Source: an uncultured Colwellia sp.
GTDB lineage: Bacteria; Pseudomonadota; Gammaproteobacteria; Enterobacterales; Alteromonadaceae
DNA length: 64,000 nt
Direction: 5' to 3'
Assembly (NCBI GenBank): GCA_913049915.1
Contig: CAJWZC010000004.1
Location: 17,012-81,011 of the forward strand
Shown piece by piece: positions 50,370 to 59,308 of this stretch (position 1 is its first letter; each line of letters starts with the position of its first letter). Under the pieces are notes generated by a model. It was not told where the DNA came from, made no database searches, and saw only the letters and a program-made list of their open reading frames with translations. Made by a program: the position numbers and the translations under genes.

Positions 50370-50737
50370 TATTTTATCACACACCCATGTAAGTGATGAG
50401 TAGTTGACTGGTATCAAGCTTGATAAATATGAGTATGTTAATATTCTTTTACTTTATTTATTCAAGCTCATTATCTTATACCGATAAAAATTCTTGCTCA
50501 CATCTTCCTGTAGTATATATATCCAAGTGATTATGACAAAAAATATCGTCAATCATAGCTAAATCAAGCTGATAATAAACGAAATAATTAAATATTTACT
50601 CTATAGTCATCAGATCGAACAGTAGTAAAGTTATCTTGCTCAAAACGACTAGTTCGAGCAAAAAAATATACTAAAGTTCTAGTGGTTTAAAGTAAAAGAC
50701 GTTATTTTATCTGCTCTGATTTTTAAGGGTAAATACC
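50370..50737. other. Non-coding spacer
   Basis: 368 A+T-rich bases without a convincing reading frame. They probably hold the promoter of the deacetylase gene at 50738. I see no clear terminator or RNA gene. Confidence 0.5.
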
Positions 50738-51811
50738 ATGAAAAATATGTTACAGATACTATTTTCAGTTTCATTACTATTGAGCGTTTCACTCTGCAGT
50801 AATGCAGCCGTAATTCTACAATACCATCACGTTAGCGATAGCACTCCAGCAAGTACCAGTATTTCTCCAAAGCAATTTGAAGTACATTTACAATATCTGA
50901 AAGATAACAATTTTAAGGTGGTGCCTCTATCTGATTTAATTGAAGGCATTAAAAACCAGCAACCTTTATCTGAAAAAAGTGTCGCTATTACGTTTGATGA
51001 TGCTTATACCGATGTATTAACACAAGCAAAACCCATTTTAGATAAGTTTGCTTTTCCGTATACCATTTATGTTAATCCAGGCATTATTAATCGTAATATA
51101 AATAATGATGCTTCACATTATTTGTCATGGATACAACTTAAAGCGCTTTCAGATGAGGGGGTCATTATTGCGAATCATGGTTATGAACATAATTCAATGG
51201 TCCGTATTACTGATGGGCTAACGCAAACACAATGGCTGATTAAACAAACGGAATCATTATTAAAAGCTGAAGCTATTATTAAGGAAAATACCGGCCAAAG
51301 TTGGCGATATTATGCTTATCCTTATGGCGAGTATAATGTAGCTGTGCAAGAATGGGCTAAAAAGAATGATTTCGTCGCATTTTCTCAGCAATCAGGTGCT
51401 ATTGATTTATCAACAGACTTAACTAGCGTTCCACGTTTTCCCGCCTCAAAACCTTATGACAAAATTTCTGGCTTACGTGATAAATTAAACTCGCTGGCAT
51501 TTAATATTAGTTTGAAAGATGGGCAAGCTAAAACAATCTTTAAACACAAAGAAGCTAAAAATATTACTTTTAACATTGAAAGTGACGACTTTTATAAATC
51601 TGCGCTAAATTGTTATATTTCGGACTTAGGTAAGCAAAAAATCATCTGGCATGATGATAAAAGTTTTAGCATTAACTTTAGCAAAGATCTCCCTGTTGGC
51701 CGAGTTCGTGCAAACTGTACCGCTGCAAGTATTAGTAAACCAGGTCGCTACTATTGGTATTCTAAACCATGGTTTATCTTAAATTCTGATGGTAGCTGGT
51801 ATCATTTATAA
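50738..51811 (+). CDS. Secreted polysaccharide deacetylase (NodB homology)
   Basis: 357 residues with a signal peptide (ILFSVSLLLSVSLCSNA). NodB domain motifs: AITFDDAYTD (two Asp for metal and catalysis), NHGYEHNSM (His pair) and YYAYPYGEY. A C-terminal domain of about 110 residues, probably a beta-sandwich, follows. Family members remove N-acetyl groups from chitin, poly-N-acetylglucosamine or peptidoglycan. YAYPYGEY near the end of the barrel resembles the PgaB deacetylase type, but no pga genes are adjacent. Substrate unknown. Confidence 0.88.
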   Translation: MKNMLQILFSVSLLLSVSLCSNAAVILQYHHVSDSTPASTSISPKQFEVHLQYLKDNNFKVVPLSDLIEGIKNQQPLSEKSVAITFDDAYTDVLTQAKPILDKFAFPYTIYVNPGIINRNINNDASHYLSWIQLKALSDEGVIIANHGYEHNSMVRITDGLTQTQWLIKQTESLLKAEAIIKENTGQSWRYYAYPYGEYNVAVQEWAKKNDFVAFSQQSGAIDLSTDLTSVPRFPASKPYDKISGLRDKLNSLAFNISLKDGQAKTIFKHKEAKNITFNIESDDFYKSALNCYISDLGKQKIIWHDDKSFSINFSKDLPVGRVRANCTAASISKPGRYYWYSKPWFILNSDGSWYHL

Positions 51812-51812
51812 A

Positions 51813-51830
51813 AGGGTAAGTGTTTACCCT
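51813..51830 (+). terminator. Weak hairpin after the deacetylase gene
   Basis: AGGGTAA pairs with TTACCCT around GTGT immediately after the stop, without a T-run. It lies between convergent genes. Confidence 0.4.
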
Positions 51831-51851
51831 AGATCACTAATATCCTATAGA

Positions 51852-52520
51852 TTATTGATAGAGAGCGACTATTTTTTGATAGTCGCTTAATAACTTATCA
51901 TTATCAATAGTAGGTACTTCACCTACTGCTTGCTCAGGTCTAAAAATTGCTGAAATTTTTCCTGTAGGATTTATTAATACTAATGACGCGCTGTGATCAA
52001 CCCAATAGCTTTCATCTCCTACAGGTACATCAACTTCGTCTTTACTTGCCTCTTTACTAGTGATGGCATACATCAAGCCTAAACTCCGTGAAAACGGAAA
52101 AAGTATATCGTGTTCTGCACGCAGAGCTTTAAAATTAGGATTAAAATATCCAATGTATTGTTCAAGCTTTTCAGTCGTATCTCTTTTAGGATCAACAGAA
52201 ACTAATAGCACTTGGCTATTACCGGCAATGGTAATTAAGTCTTCATATATAAAGTTGAGATTTTGCAGAGTCGTTGGGCAGACATCGGGACAAGAGGTAT
52301 AACCAAAAAACACCAGTGACCATTTGTCTAATAACTGCGTATTATTAAAAGGCTGCCCTAACTCATCAGTTAAGGTAAAAGCTGATATTGACCTAGCCTG
52401 TTTATAATACAGAGCATATTCAGGTGGGAGTAGTTGCTTTGTTTGCGTAATAAGATAGAAGCCAACTGCGCCAGAACTGATTGATATTAAGGCAATAATG
52501 CCATAGATAAACTTATTCAT
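51852..52520 (-). CDS. SCO1/SenC-type copper chaperone for cytochrome oxidase
   Basis: 222 residues with one N-terminal membrane anchor (GIIALISISSGAVGFYLI) and a thioredoxin-like periplasmic domain. The copper site is GYTSCPDVCPTTL with a conserved distant His (DHSASLVLINPTGK). Sco proteins help load the CuA centre of subunit II. It is the last gene of the cox operon, 96 bases after ctaB. The last codons form a perfect 9-base inverted repeat (51864-51872/51879-51887). Confidence 0.93.
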   Translation of the reverse strand: MNKFIYGIIALISISSGAVGFYLITQTKQLLPPEYALYYKQARSISAFTLTDELGQPFNNTQLLDKWSLVFFGYTSCPDVCPTTLQNLNFIYEDLITIAGNSQVLLVSVDPKRDTTEKLEQYIGYFNPNFKALRAEHDILFPFSRSLGLMYAITSKEASKDEVDVPVGDESYWVDHSASLVLINPTGKISAIFRPEQAVGEVPTIDNDKLLSDYQKIVALYQ

Positions 52521-52616
52521 CGAAACCCTATTTTTACTACGATAATTGCTGAGTTATAGTATTAAACCTTTGTCATCAAGTTATTGGTGACAAAGCAGTA
52601 CGAAATTTTTTGACAA

Positions 52617-53570
52617 TTAAGCCATTGGTAGCCAATAATGGTCGAGTAGCAAGATGATGAAAAGCAACATTAAATGTATGATGGAGAATTTAAATGTTGC
52701 CATTGCAGTCTCTTCTTTAGCATGAAATTTGAGCTGCCAAGCATAGCCAAAAAATATCAAGTTTAAGATACAAGCACCGATTAAGTACAACCAATTACTC
52801 ATACCAACTAAATAAGGTAATAAGCACACAATAAAGAGTAATACGGTATATAACAATATCTGTGTTTTAGTAAAACTCACGCCATGGGTTACTGGCAACA
52901 TCGGAATATTAACTTTGGCATAATCATCTTTACGGTGAATAGCTAATGCCCAAAAGTGTGGTGGTGTCCAAGTAAAAATAATTAAGACTAATAACAAGGC
53001 GTTAGGTGCTACTTCATTAGTCATTGCTGTCCAACCCAATAAAGGAGGAATAGCACCAGCTAAACCACCAATAGTGATGTTTTGCGGGGTAGCACGTTTT
53101 AAATACATGGTATAAACAAAGCTATAACCAACTAAACCCGCTAATGTCAAAAATGCAGTTAGAGGATTGACTAGGGCATAAAGAATAATAAAACCTAATA
53201 AGGCTATGCTCGTAGCAAATACAATAGCACTAGTGACGCTAATTCTGCCTTCGGGTAAAGGTCGATTATGAGTTCTACCCATAACGGTATCAATTTTTTC
53301 ATCAACAATGTGATTAATAGCTGCAGCTGCGGACGATAACAAAGCAATACCTAGCATTGCAGGTAAGAGCAATTGCCATGGTAAACCACCAGGAACAGAC
53401 AAACTCATACCCACTAATGCGGTTAGTACCAGTAAAGCGACAACTTTAGGTTTTGTGATATCGTAATAAGCTCGCCAATTGATAAAAAAATTACTGATAG
53501 AAAGGGAGGGATTACCAGTATTATTCACCGATTGCATAGGTGTAATTGTTTTAATAATAACTTTACTCAT
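52617..53570 (-). CDS. ctaB: Protoheme IX farnesyltransferase (heme O synthase)
   Basis: 317 residues with about nine membrane segments. UbiA-family motifs: a first Asp-rich region [20 protein letters not shown], and YLKRATPQN and [17 protein letters not shown] as the second. It attaches farnesyl to heme b, giving heme O, which ctaA then oxidises to heme A. It overlaps ctaA by 8 bases. Confidence 0.95.
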   Translation of the reverse strand: MSKVIIKTITPMQSVNNTGNPSLSISNFFINWRAYYDITKPKVVALLVLTALVGMSLSVPGGLPWQLLLPAMLGIALLSSAAAAINHIVDEKIDTVMGRTHNRPLPEGRISVTSAIVFATSIALLGFIILYALVNPLTAFLTLAGLVGYSFVYTMYLKRATPQNITIGGLAGAIPPLLGWTAMTNEVAPNALLLVLIIFTWTPPHFWALAIHRKDDYAKVNIPMLPVTHGVSFTKTQILLYTVLLFIVCLLPYLVGMSNWLYLIGACILNLIFFGYAWQLKFHAKEETAMATFKFSIIHLMLLFIILLLDHYWLPMA

Positions 53571-54624
53571 AGAGATACTCCTCAGAATTTTGTCTTAACT
53601 TATACGTTAAGGTGATCAAACTCAGCATTAAACATACGGCAACTACATTGTGTGCAACAGCCACTGTAATTGGTAACGAAAACCAAATATTACTAACCCC
53701 CAAACTAATTTGAATGATTAATAAACCCAGTAAAGTAATGGCGGTACTCTTTATAGAATGAGTTCTTGCCTTGATAAAAACTACGATAGCTAACCAAGCG
53801 AGAAATACACCCGTTATAATAGCGCCTAAGCGATGACTAACATGGATAGTCACTCGTTCATTATGAGCAAGGTGGCCAAACTCATAACTTTCTTTAGCTG
53901 GAGGGATTAAATCAAAAGACTGTTTAAAAGTTAAATTGGATAACCAATCTCCTTGACAAATAGGCAACTCAACACAACTTAATGCAGCATAATTTGAGGA
54001 CGTCCAACCACCAAGGGCAATTTGTGCTGTTAAAATTATAATACCTACAAGTGCATAACTACTGTATTTTTTAAGTTGTCCATTAACTAAATTCGCGCCC
54101 TGGGCATTTATACCTTTCGCATTAATACGCAGATATAATAAGAAGAGTAAACAAAGCGTAGTAAAACCGCCAAGTAAATGTGCCATTACTATAATGGGCA
54201 TTAGTTTCAACGTTACCGTCCACATGCCTAGCGCAGCTTGAAAAATAACAACGCATAAAATAAAGATTGGTAGTACGAGCGGATACTTAACTTTTGAGCT
54301 ATTTGTGAAACGTAATTTAATCGAAAAGAATGCGATAGCAGCAATAAGTAGTCCAAGGCTGCCAGCAAAATAGCGGTGAATCATCTCATTCCATGCTTTA
54401 GCTGGTTCAACTGGCCTTTGTGGAAATGCTTTTTCTGCTGCTGCAATTTGGATACTAGATTCAGGTACATCAATCAAGCCATAACATGTCGGCCAGTCAG
54501 GACAACCTAAACCAGCATGAGTTAAGCGTGCATAAGCACCTAAGCCAATAACAACAATAGCTAACAACAAACTAGTTAGTACTAAGCGACGCAGTGTTTT
54601 TGTATTTTTATTATGTTCTGTCAT
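53563..54624 (-). CDS. ctaA: Heme A synthase
   Basis: 353 residues, about eight membrane helices. The COX15/CtaA pattern [21 protein letters not shown] includes a conserved cysteine and histidine-bearing helices ([38 protein letters not shown]) for heme ligation. It oxidises heme O to heme A for the aa3-type oxidase. Four bases separate it from the upstream gene and it overlaps ctaB. Confidence 0.95.
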   Translation of the reverse strand: MTEHNKNTKTLRRLVLTSLLLAIVVIGLGAYARLTHAGLGCPDWPTCYGLIDVPESSIQIAAAEKAFPQRPVEPAKAWNEMIHRYFAGSLGLLIAAIAFFSIKLRFTNSSKVKYPLVLPIFILCVVIFQAALGMWTVTLKLMPIIVMAHLLGGFTTLCLLFLLYLRINAKGINAQGANLVNGQLKKYSSYALVGIIILTAQIALGGWTSSNYAALSCVELPICQGDWLSNLTFKQSFDLIPPAKESYEFGHLAHNERVTIHVSHRLGAIITGVFLAWLAIVVFIKARTHSIKSTAITLLGLLIIQISLGVSNIWFSLPITVAVAHNVVAVCLMLSLITLTYKLRQNSEEYLYE

Positions 54625-54628
54625 TTAG

Positions 54629-55276
54629 TTAGCCAACCTTAGAATATTTTAAAAGTTTTTTCATATCGGCGATAATAGCTTTACCAAAAGCTGCTTGTTG
54701 TTCTATTTTTTCGGGGAGCTGATGTCTTAAAATAATATTACCTAAGGGATCGGCGATCAGTACTTGTGGTTCGAGCAGTAAATTATTCATTTGGGATGTT
54801 AAGGTGAGTATTTGCCACTGGCTCTTGGCAAGTTGTTTGCTTTGTTGGACAGAAAAAATATTTTTATTTAGCAATACCGGCGAAACCCTCGGCATATCTT
54901 TTCCTAGCGCGACATAACTGTTATGAACCGCTTCAATACTGTGTAAACATATTTCAGGACATACGTTCGGTAGTCGATAAATAATAAGCCATTGTTTATC
55001 ATACTCTGACTCATTAATACCTAACTGACTTAGTGTTAATGGCTGGTCTAATAACTTCCCTTGATTGGTTACACCTAGGTCGAGCCACTGATTTTCTAAG
55101 GCTAATTTAGCTACTAATATCGGTAATATAAAGACTAAAAGCAGTAAGAGTAAACTGCGACGATTCCTATGTTTGGATGTTTGGTTGGAGGTATGGTCAG
55201 AGTTACTAGTACTGTTACTTATCAAAGTAACGGTATTGTCATCAGTTGAGTCCTTTGGGTTTATTGAAGTAGCCAT
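54629..55276 (-). CDS. Membrane-anchored Sco-like protein of the cox operon
   Basis: 215 residues. A polar, Ser/Thr/Asn-rich N-terminus (about 45 residues), one membrane helix (RRSLLLLLLVFILPILVAKL) and a periplasmic domain. The domain carries RLPNVCPEICLHSIEAVHNS, a C-P-x-x-C-like pair in the place where Sco proteins have CPxxCP, and later LIADPLGNIILRH, like the Sco His/Gly-Lys segment. It may be a thioredoxin-fold helper in CuA assembly. Position between surf1 and ctaA is typical of such 'cytochrome oxidase assembly' proteins in marine gammaproteobacteria. Function inferred, not established. Confidence 0.72.
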   Translation of the reverse strand: MATSINPKDSTDDNTVTLISNSTSNSDHTSNQTSKHRNRRSLLLLLLVFILPILVAKLALENQWLDLGVTNQGKLLDQPLTLSQLGINESEYDKQWLIIYRLPNVCPEICLHSIEAVHNSYVALGKDMPRVSPVLLNKNIFSVQQSKQLAKSQWQILTLTSQMNNLLLEPQVLIADPLGNIILRHQLPEKIEQQAAFGKAIIADMKKLLKYSKVG

Positions 55277-55334
55277 ACATTACCGCCTTATTTTTCTTTT
55301 TATTATTACTTAGAGTGTTGTGAATGTTTTTAGT

Positions 55335-56153
55335 TTACGTCTTATGCAGAGCATCAGATGAATTTTTAGAAGTATCGCTGATAGGTTTTTGTGTTTTAAC
55401 CCGTAAGCTAATCATTAATATCAACCAAGCGAGGGCTAAAGCTGCCCATTGAAACGAATAACCAAAATGTTTTTCGGATGGCATCACCATAGGGTGCCAG
55501 TTTTTTATATAACCAAGGGGATCTTTTGGATCTACATAGATAACAAATGGTAGTAGTGGCTTATTTATTATTGGAGATATTAAGGTAGAAAATTTATCTA
55601 ATTCAATTTGTTGTACTCGTAATGGCCAACTTGGCTGAGTAAAATCTTGTGCTTGCAGCATTATTCCTTGCTCAATAATACGTACACGGCCTTGAAAAAT
55701 ATACTGATCATTTAAGGCCGTAACATCAGGAAGTATACTGCGATCAATTGAACCCTGTACCCAACCTAAATTGACTAATACAGCATAAGTTGGCGTTTCT
55801 ACTACTTGTAATACTCGATAGCCTAGAGAACTCTTCTCGACTTGATTATCGAGTAGGAATATATAATTACCATTAAACAGACCGTTTATGGTGACAGGAA
55901 AATCGTTAATACTTTCCTTACTGGTAAACTGCTTTTCCTTAGAAAGTTTGACTACTTCACTTAGGGTTAGCGGCGATTCCTCATTAAGCTGAGTAATTCG
56001 GGTAGTGCGCTGCTCTTTCTCGAAGCCACGGTTATATTGCCAGAACGATAATTTAACTAAACCAATAAAAACAATAAGCGTTAGCCCTAACCAAAGGGCA
56101 TTTCTTACTAATGATTTAGCTAATGTTTTTGTTGTAAAATCAGCATACTGCAA
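55335..56153 (-). CDS. SURF1-family oxidase assembly protein
   Basis: 272 residues from the TTG at 56153, which has TAAGG about 9 bases upstream and starts 12 bases after coxC ends. The open frame runs further up, into coxC, but those 25 codons look spurious. Typical SURF1 layout: an N-terminal helix (ALWLGLTLIVFIGLVKLSFW) with QYNRG, a soluble domain with VNLGWVQGS and DPKDPLGYIKNWHPMVMPSE, then HFGYSFQWAALA on a C-terminal helix. SURF1 aids heme A insertion into subunit I. Confidence 0.9.
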   Translation of the reverse strand: MQYADFTTKTLAKSLVRNALWLGLTLIVFIGLVKLSFWQYNRGFEKEQRTTRITQLNEESPLTLSEVVKLSKEKQFTSKESINDFPVTINGLFNGNYIFLLDNQVEKSSLGYRVLQVVETPTYAVLVNLGWVQGSIDRSILPDVTALNDQYIFQGRVRIIEQGIMLQAQDFTQPSWPLRVQQIELDKFSTLISPIINKPLLPFVIYVDPKDPLGYIKNWHPMVMPSEKHFGYSFQWAALALAWLILMISLRVKTQKPISDTSKNSSDALHKT

Positions 56154-56164
56154 AAAATCAGACC

Positions 56165-57049
56165 TTATAAAATATAGACAAAAACAAAAAGCATTACCCA
56201 AACCACATCGACAAAATGCCAATACCAATTTGCCGCTTGAAAAGCAAAGTGATTCTCTGGGGTGAAATGGCCTTTTAATATTCTAAACCACATTACAATT
56301 AACATAATACAACCCAAAGTAACGTGCATACCGTGAAAGCCAGTCAATAAATAAAAGGTATTACCATAGACTCCACTATCTAAAAATAGACGCATTTCTT
56401 CAGAGTAGCCGTGCGCGTATTCTAATACTTGAAGGCACATAAACGATACGCCAAGTATTATGGTTATACCCAACCATATTTTTAGCGGCTTACGATCGTT
56501 TTTAATTAAGGCACTATGCGCAAAGTGGGCAGTAATTGAAGACGTTAATAATAAAACGGTATTAATTAAGGGTAAGCCGAACCAACCCATTGATGTGGTG
56601 GTAGTGCCATCAGGTGTTGTTAATAAAGGCCATTGGGCAACAAAGTCAGGCCAAAGTACCGCACCAGTAGAAACGTTATTACCTGCACCACCTAACCAAG
56701 GTACAGAAAATACCCGTAAATACAGTAAAGCACCAAAAAATGCGGCGAAAAACATCACTTCAGAAAAGATAAACCAACTCATACCTTGTCGGAATGAATT
56801 ATCCATCTGATGTGAGTATTTACCAGATAAGGACTCTTTAATAACATCACTAAACCAACCTACTAGCATATAAACAACAAGTGCTATTCCCGCCAGTAGT
56901 AAATATCCACCATAACCACTTTGCTCTTTTGATAAATCAGTAACATAGTTAGCCGCACCAAAGGCGATCATAAATAGTGCTACTGCACCGACAATTGGCC
57001 AGTGGCTCTGACTAGGTACATAATAACTTTCGTATTCTTTGTTAGTCAT
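56165..57049 (-). CDS. coxC: Cytochrome c oxidase subunit III
   Basis: 294 residues, seven membrane helices: YYVPSQSHWPIVGAVALFMI at the start, FRQGMSWFIFSEVMFFAAFF with the conserved Glu, GFHGMHVTLGCIMLIVMWFR, and HFAFQAANWYWHFVDVVWVM at the end. It is part of the membrane core of the aa3-type proton-pumping oxidase and helps maintain proton uptake. It is 26 bases downstream of ctaG in the operon. Confidence 0.97.
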   Translation of the reverse strand: MTNKEYESYYVPSQSHWPIVGAVALFMIAFGAANYVTDLSKEQSGYGGYLLLAGIALVVYMLVGWFSDVIKESLSGKYSHQMDNSFRQGMSWFIFSEVMFFAAFFGALLYLRVFSVPWLGGAGNNVSTGAVLWPDFVAQWPLLTTPDGTTTTSMGWFGLPLINTVLLLTSSITAHFAHSALIKNDRKPLKIWLGITIILGVSFMCLQVLEYAHGYSEEMRLFLDSGVYGNTFYLLTGFHGMHVTLGCIMLIVMWFRILKGHFTPENHFAFQAANWYWHFVDVVWVMLFVFVYIL

Positions 57050-57075
57050 TTTCTATCCCTTTTTTCGTGTAGACC

Positions 57076-57657
57076 TTATGACGACTTCTCGGTTATGTCA
57101 TACAAGGTATAAGATAAAGTTAACGTTTTTATATCTGCTGGCAGTTCTAAATCGACATAAAACTGCAAACTCATCTCTACCTCAGTTCCCGCGGCTAGCG
57201 GTTGTTGAGTAAAACAAAAACATTCAATTTTATGAAAATAATTTGCTGCTAAACCTGGTGATACTGATGGTACGGCTTGCCCGATAATGTCATGGGAAGC
57301 ATTATTCTTTGCATAGAACGACACTAATTTCATTTCACCCGGGTGAACATCAATTTCATTAACTACTGGCTCAAAATTCCATGGAATACCTTTAGCATTA
57401 CGGGTAATAAACTGCACTCTAACCGTACGTGACTCATCGACACTACTTGCCGTATAAGCCACCGCAGTACTATTAGTTTTACCGTTTAGGCCGGTAATAT
57501 CACAAAACACATCGTATAAAGGCACCAGAGCAAAACCAAAGCCAAACATAGCAATAACGACAAGCAGTAATTTTTTTACCGTTTTATTATTATTACTAAT
57601 ACTGATACCTGTATCAGTAGCGTTATTTATGTTGGCTTTATCGTCGTTAGTGCTCAT
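57076..57657 (-). CDS. ctaG: Cytochrome c oxidase assembly protein CtaG (Cox11)
   Basis: 193 residues, one membrane helix (LLLVVIAMFGFGFALVPLYD) ending VFCDITGLNGK, with a periplasmic beta domain. The copper-binding motif is KIECFCFTQQPL (CFCF). Cox11 delivers copper to CuB of subunit I. It starts 5 bases after coxA ends on the minus strand. Confidence 0.96.
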   Translation of the reverse strand: MSTNDDKANINNATDTGISISNNNKTVKKLLLVVIAMFGFGFALVPLYDVFCDITGLNGKTNSTAVAYTASSVDESRTVRVQFITRNAKGIPWNFEPVVNEIDVHPGEMKLVSFYAKNNASHDIIGQAVPSVSPGLAANYFHKIECFCFTQQPLAAGTEVEMSLQFYVDLELPADIKTLTLSYTLYDITEKSS

Positions 57658-57662
57658 ATAAA

Positions 57663-59297
57663 TTAGTGCTCGTGTTGATCCGCATTATCAATATCTCGCT
57701 GTGGTGGCGGTGTACTAAAGGTGTGGTATGGCGCAGGACTTGCTACTGTCCACTCTAAACCTATGGCACCATCCCATGGTTTGGCTGGTGCTTTCTCGCC
57801 GCCACGAATACATTTTATTACTACCGCTAAGAAAATTAGTTGCGATAAGCCAAAGGCAAAGCCACCAATGCTGACCCACTTGTTAAAGTCAGCAAACTGT
57901 AGCGCATAATCTGGAATTCTTCGTGGCATACCGGCTAATCCTAAAAAATGCATCGGGAAAAACAGTAAGTTTACCGAGATTAATGAACACCAAAAATGCC
58001 ATTTACTCAACGAGTCGTTATACATGTGACCTGTCCATTTTGGTAACCAGAAATAAGCACCAGCATAGATAGAGAATAATGAACCAGTCACTAATACATA
58101 GTGAAAATGGGCGACAACAAAGTAGGTATCATGATATTGAAAATCAACAGGCGTCATGGCTAACATCAAGCCTGAGAAACCACCAATGGTGAATAAAATA
58201 ACAAAGGCGATTGAAAACAACATAGGTGTTTCAAATGTTAACGAACCACGCCACATAGTAGCTACCCAGTTAAAGACTTTAACGCCAGTTGGTACGGCAA
58301 TTAACATGGTGCAATACATAAAGAATAACTCACCAAATAGTGGCATACCGGTAGTGAACATGTGATGCGCCCAGACGATGAACGACAGTAAGGCAATCGA
58401 TGACGTTGCATAGACCATTGAGCTATAACCAAACAGTCTCTTACGTGAAAAGGCTGGAATAATGGTTGATACAATACCAAATGCGGGCAATATCATTATG
58501 TAAACTTCAGGGTGTCCAAAGAACCAGAAAAGATGTTGGAACAGTACCGGATCACCGCCACCAGCAGCATCAAAGAAACTGGTACCAAAATAGGTATCGG
58601 TCAGTAACATGGTCACTACACCTGCGAGCACGGGCATTACCGCTATCAACAAATAAGCAGTGATAAAAAAGGTCCAAACAAACAAAGGCATCTTCATATA
58701 TGTCATACCAGGAGCACGCATATTCATGATGGTCACAACAATGTTAATTGCACCCATGATTGAAGATATCCCCATGATATGTACAGCAAAAACGAAGAAT
58801 GCAGTACTACCATTAGAGTAAGTCGTGGATAACGGTGCGTAGAATGTCCAACCAAAGTTAGGCGCGCCACTTTCCATAAAGAAAGAGCCCAATAAAATAG
58901 CAAAAGCAAAAGGAAGAATCCAAAAGCTCCAATTATTCATACGAGGTAATGCCATATCTGGTGCACCTAGCATCATAGGCAACATCCAGTTAGCAAAACC
59001 AGTAAAGGCTGGCATAATGGCGCCAAATACCATTACTAATCCGTGCACGGTTGTTAATTGGTTAAAAAAGTCAGGTTCGACTAATTGTAGACCAGGCTGA
59101 AATAACTCAGCACGGATCACCATAGCTAAAGCGCCACCTGTTAAAAACATAATAAAAGCAAACCATAAATATAAAGTACCAATATCTTTATGGTTAGTGG
59201 TATAAAGCCAGCGCTTTATGCCATTCATTTTCCCATGTTCATGTGAGTCATCATGATGTTCGTCGTGCGAATCTTGTTCTATAACGTCTGTAGTCAT
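57663..59297 (-). CDS. coxA: Cytochrome c oxidase subunit I
   Basis: 544 residues, twelve membrane helices. Heme and copper ligand regions are intact: MVFGAIMPAFTGFANWMLPM, WFFGHPEVYIMILPAFG (His-Glu-Val-Tyr with the cross-linked Tyr), VWAHHMFTTGM and HDTYFVVAHFHYVL. The Glu near VWAHHM/HPEVY and the SFMESG-like segment fit an A-type oxidase. It reduces O2 at heme a3-CuB and pumps protons. It is second in the operon, 11 bases after coxB. Confidence 0.98.
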   Translation of the reverse strand: MTTDVIEQDSHDEHHDDSHEHGKMNGIKRWLYTTNHKDIGTLYLWFAFIMFLTGGALAMVIRAELFQPGLQLVEPDFFNQLTTVHGLVMVFGAIMPAFTGFANWMLPMMLGAPDMALPRMNNWSFWILPFAFAILLGSFFMESGAPNFGWTFYAPLSTTYSNGSTAFFVFAVHIMGISSIMGAINIVVTIMNMRAPGMTYMKMPLFVWTFFITAYLLIAVMPVLAGVVTMLLTDTYFGTSFFDAAGGGDPVLFQHLFWFFGHPEVYIMILPAFGIVSTIIPAFSRKRLFGYSSMVYATSSIALLSFIVWAHHMFTTGMPLFGELFFMYCTMLIAVPTGVKVFNWVATMWRGSLTFETPMLFSIAFVILFTIGGFSGLMLAMTPVDFQYHDTYFVVAHFHYVLVTGSLFSIYAGAYFWLPKWTGHMYNDSLSKWHFWCSLISVNLLFFPMHFLGLAGMPRRIPDYALQFADFNKWVSIGGFAFGLSQLIFLAVVIKCIRGGEKAPAKPWDGAIGLEWTVASPAPYHTFSTPPPQRDIDNADQHEH

Positions 59298-59308
59298 TTT
59301 ATATCCTC

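Noticed and set aside
55335..56228. Upstream ATG for the SURF1 gene
   Set aside because: It would overlap coxC by 64 bases and add Cys-rich codons unlike SURF1; the TTG at 56153 has a proper ribosome binding site.
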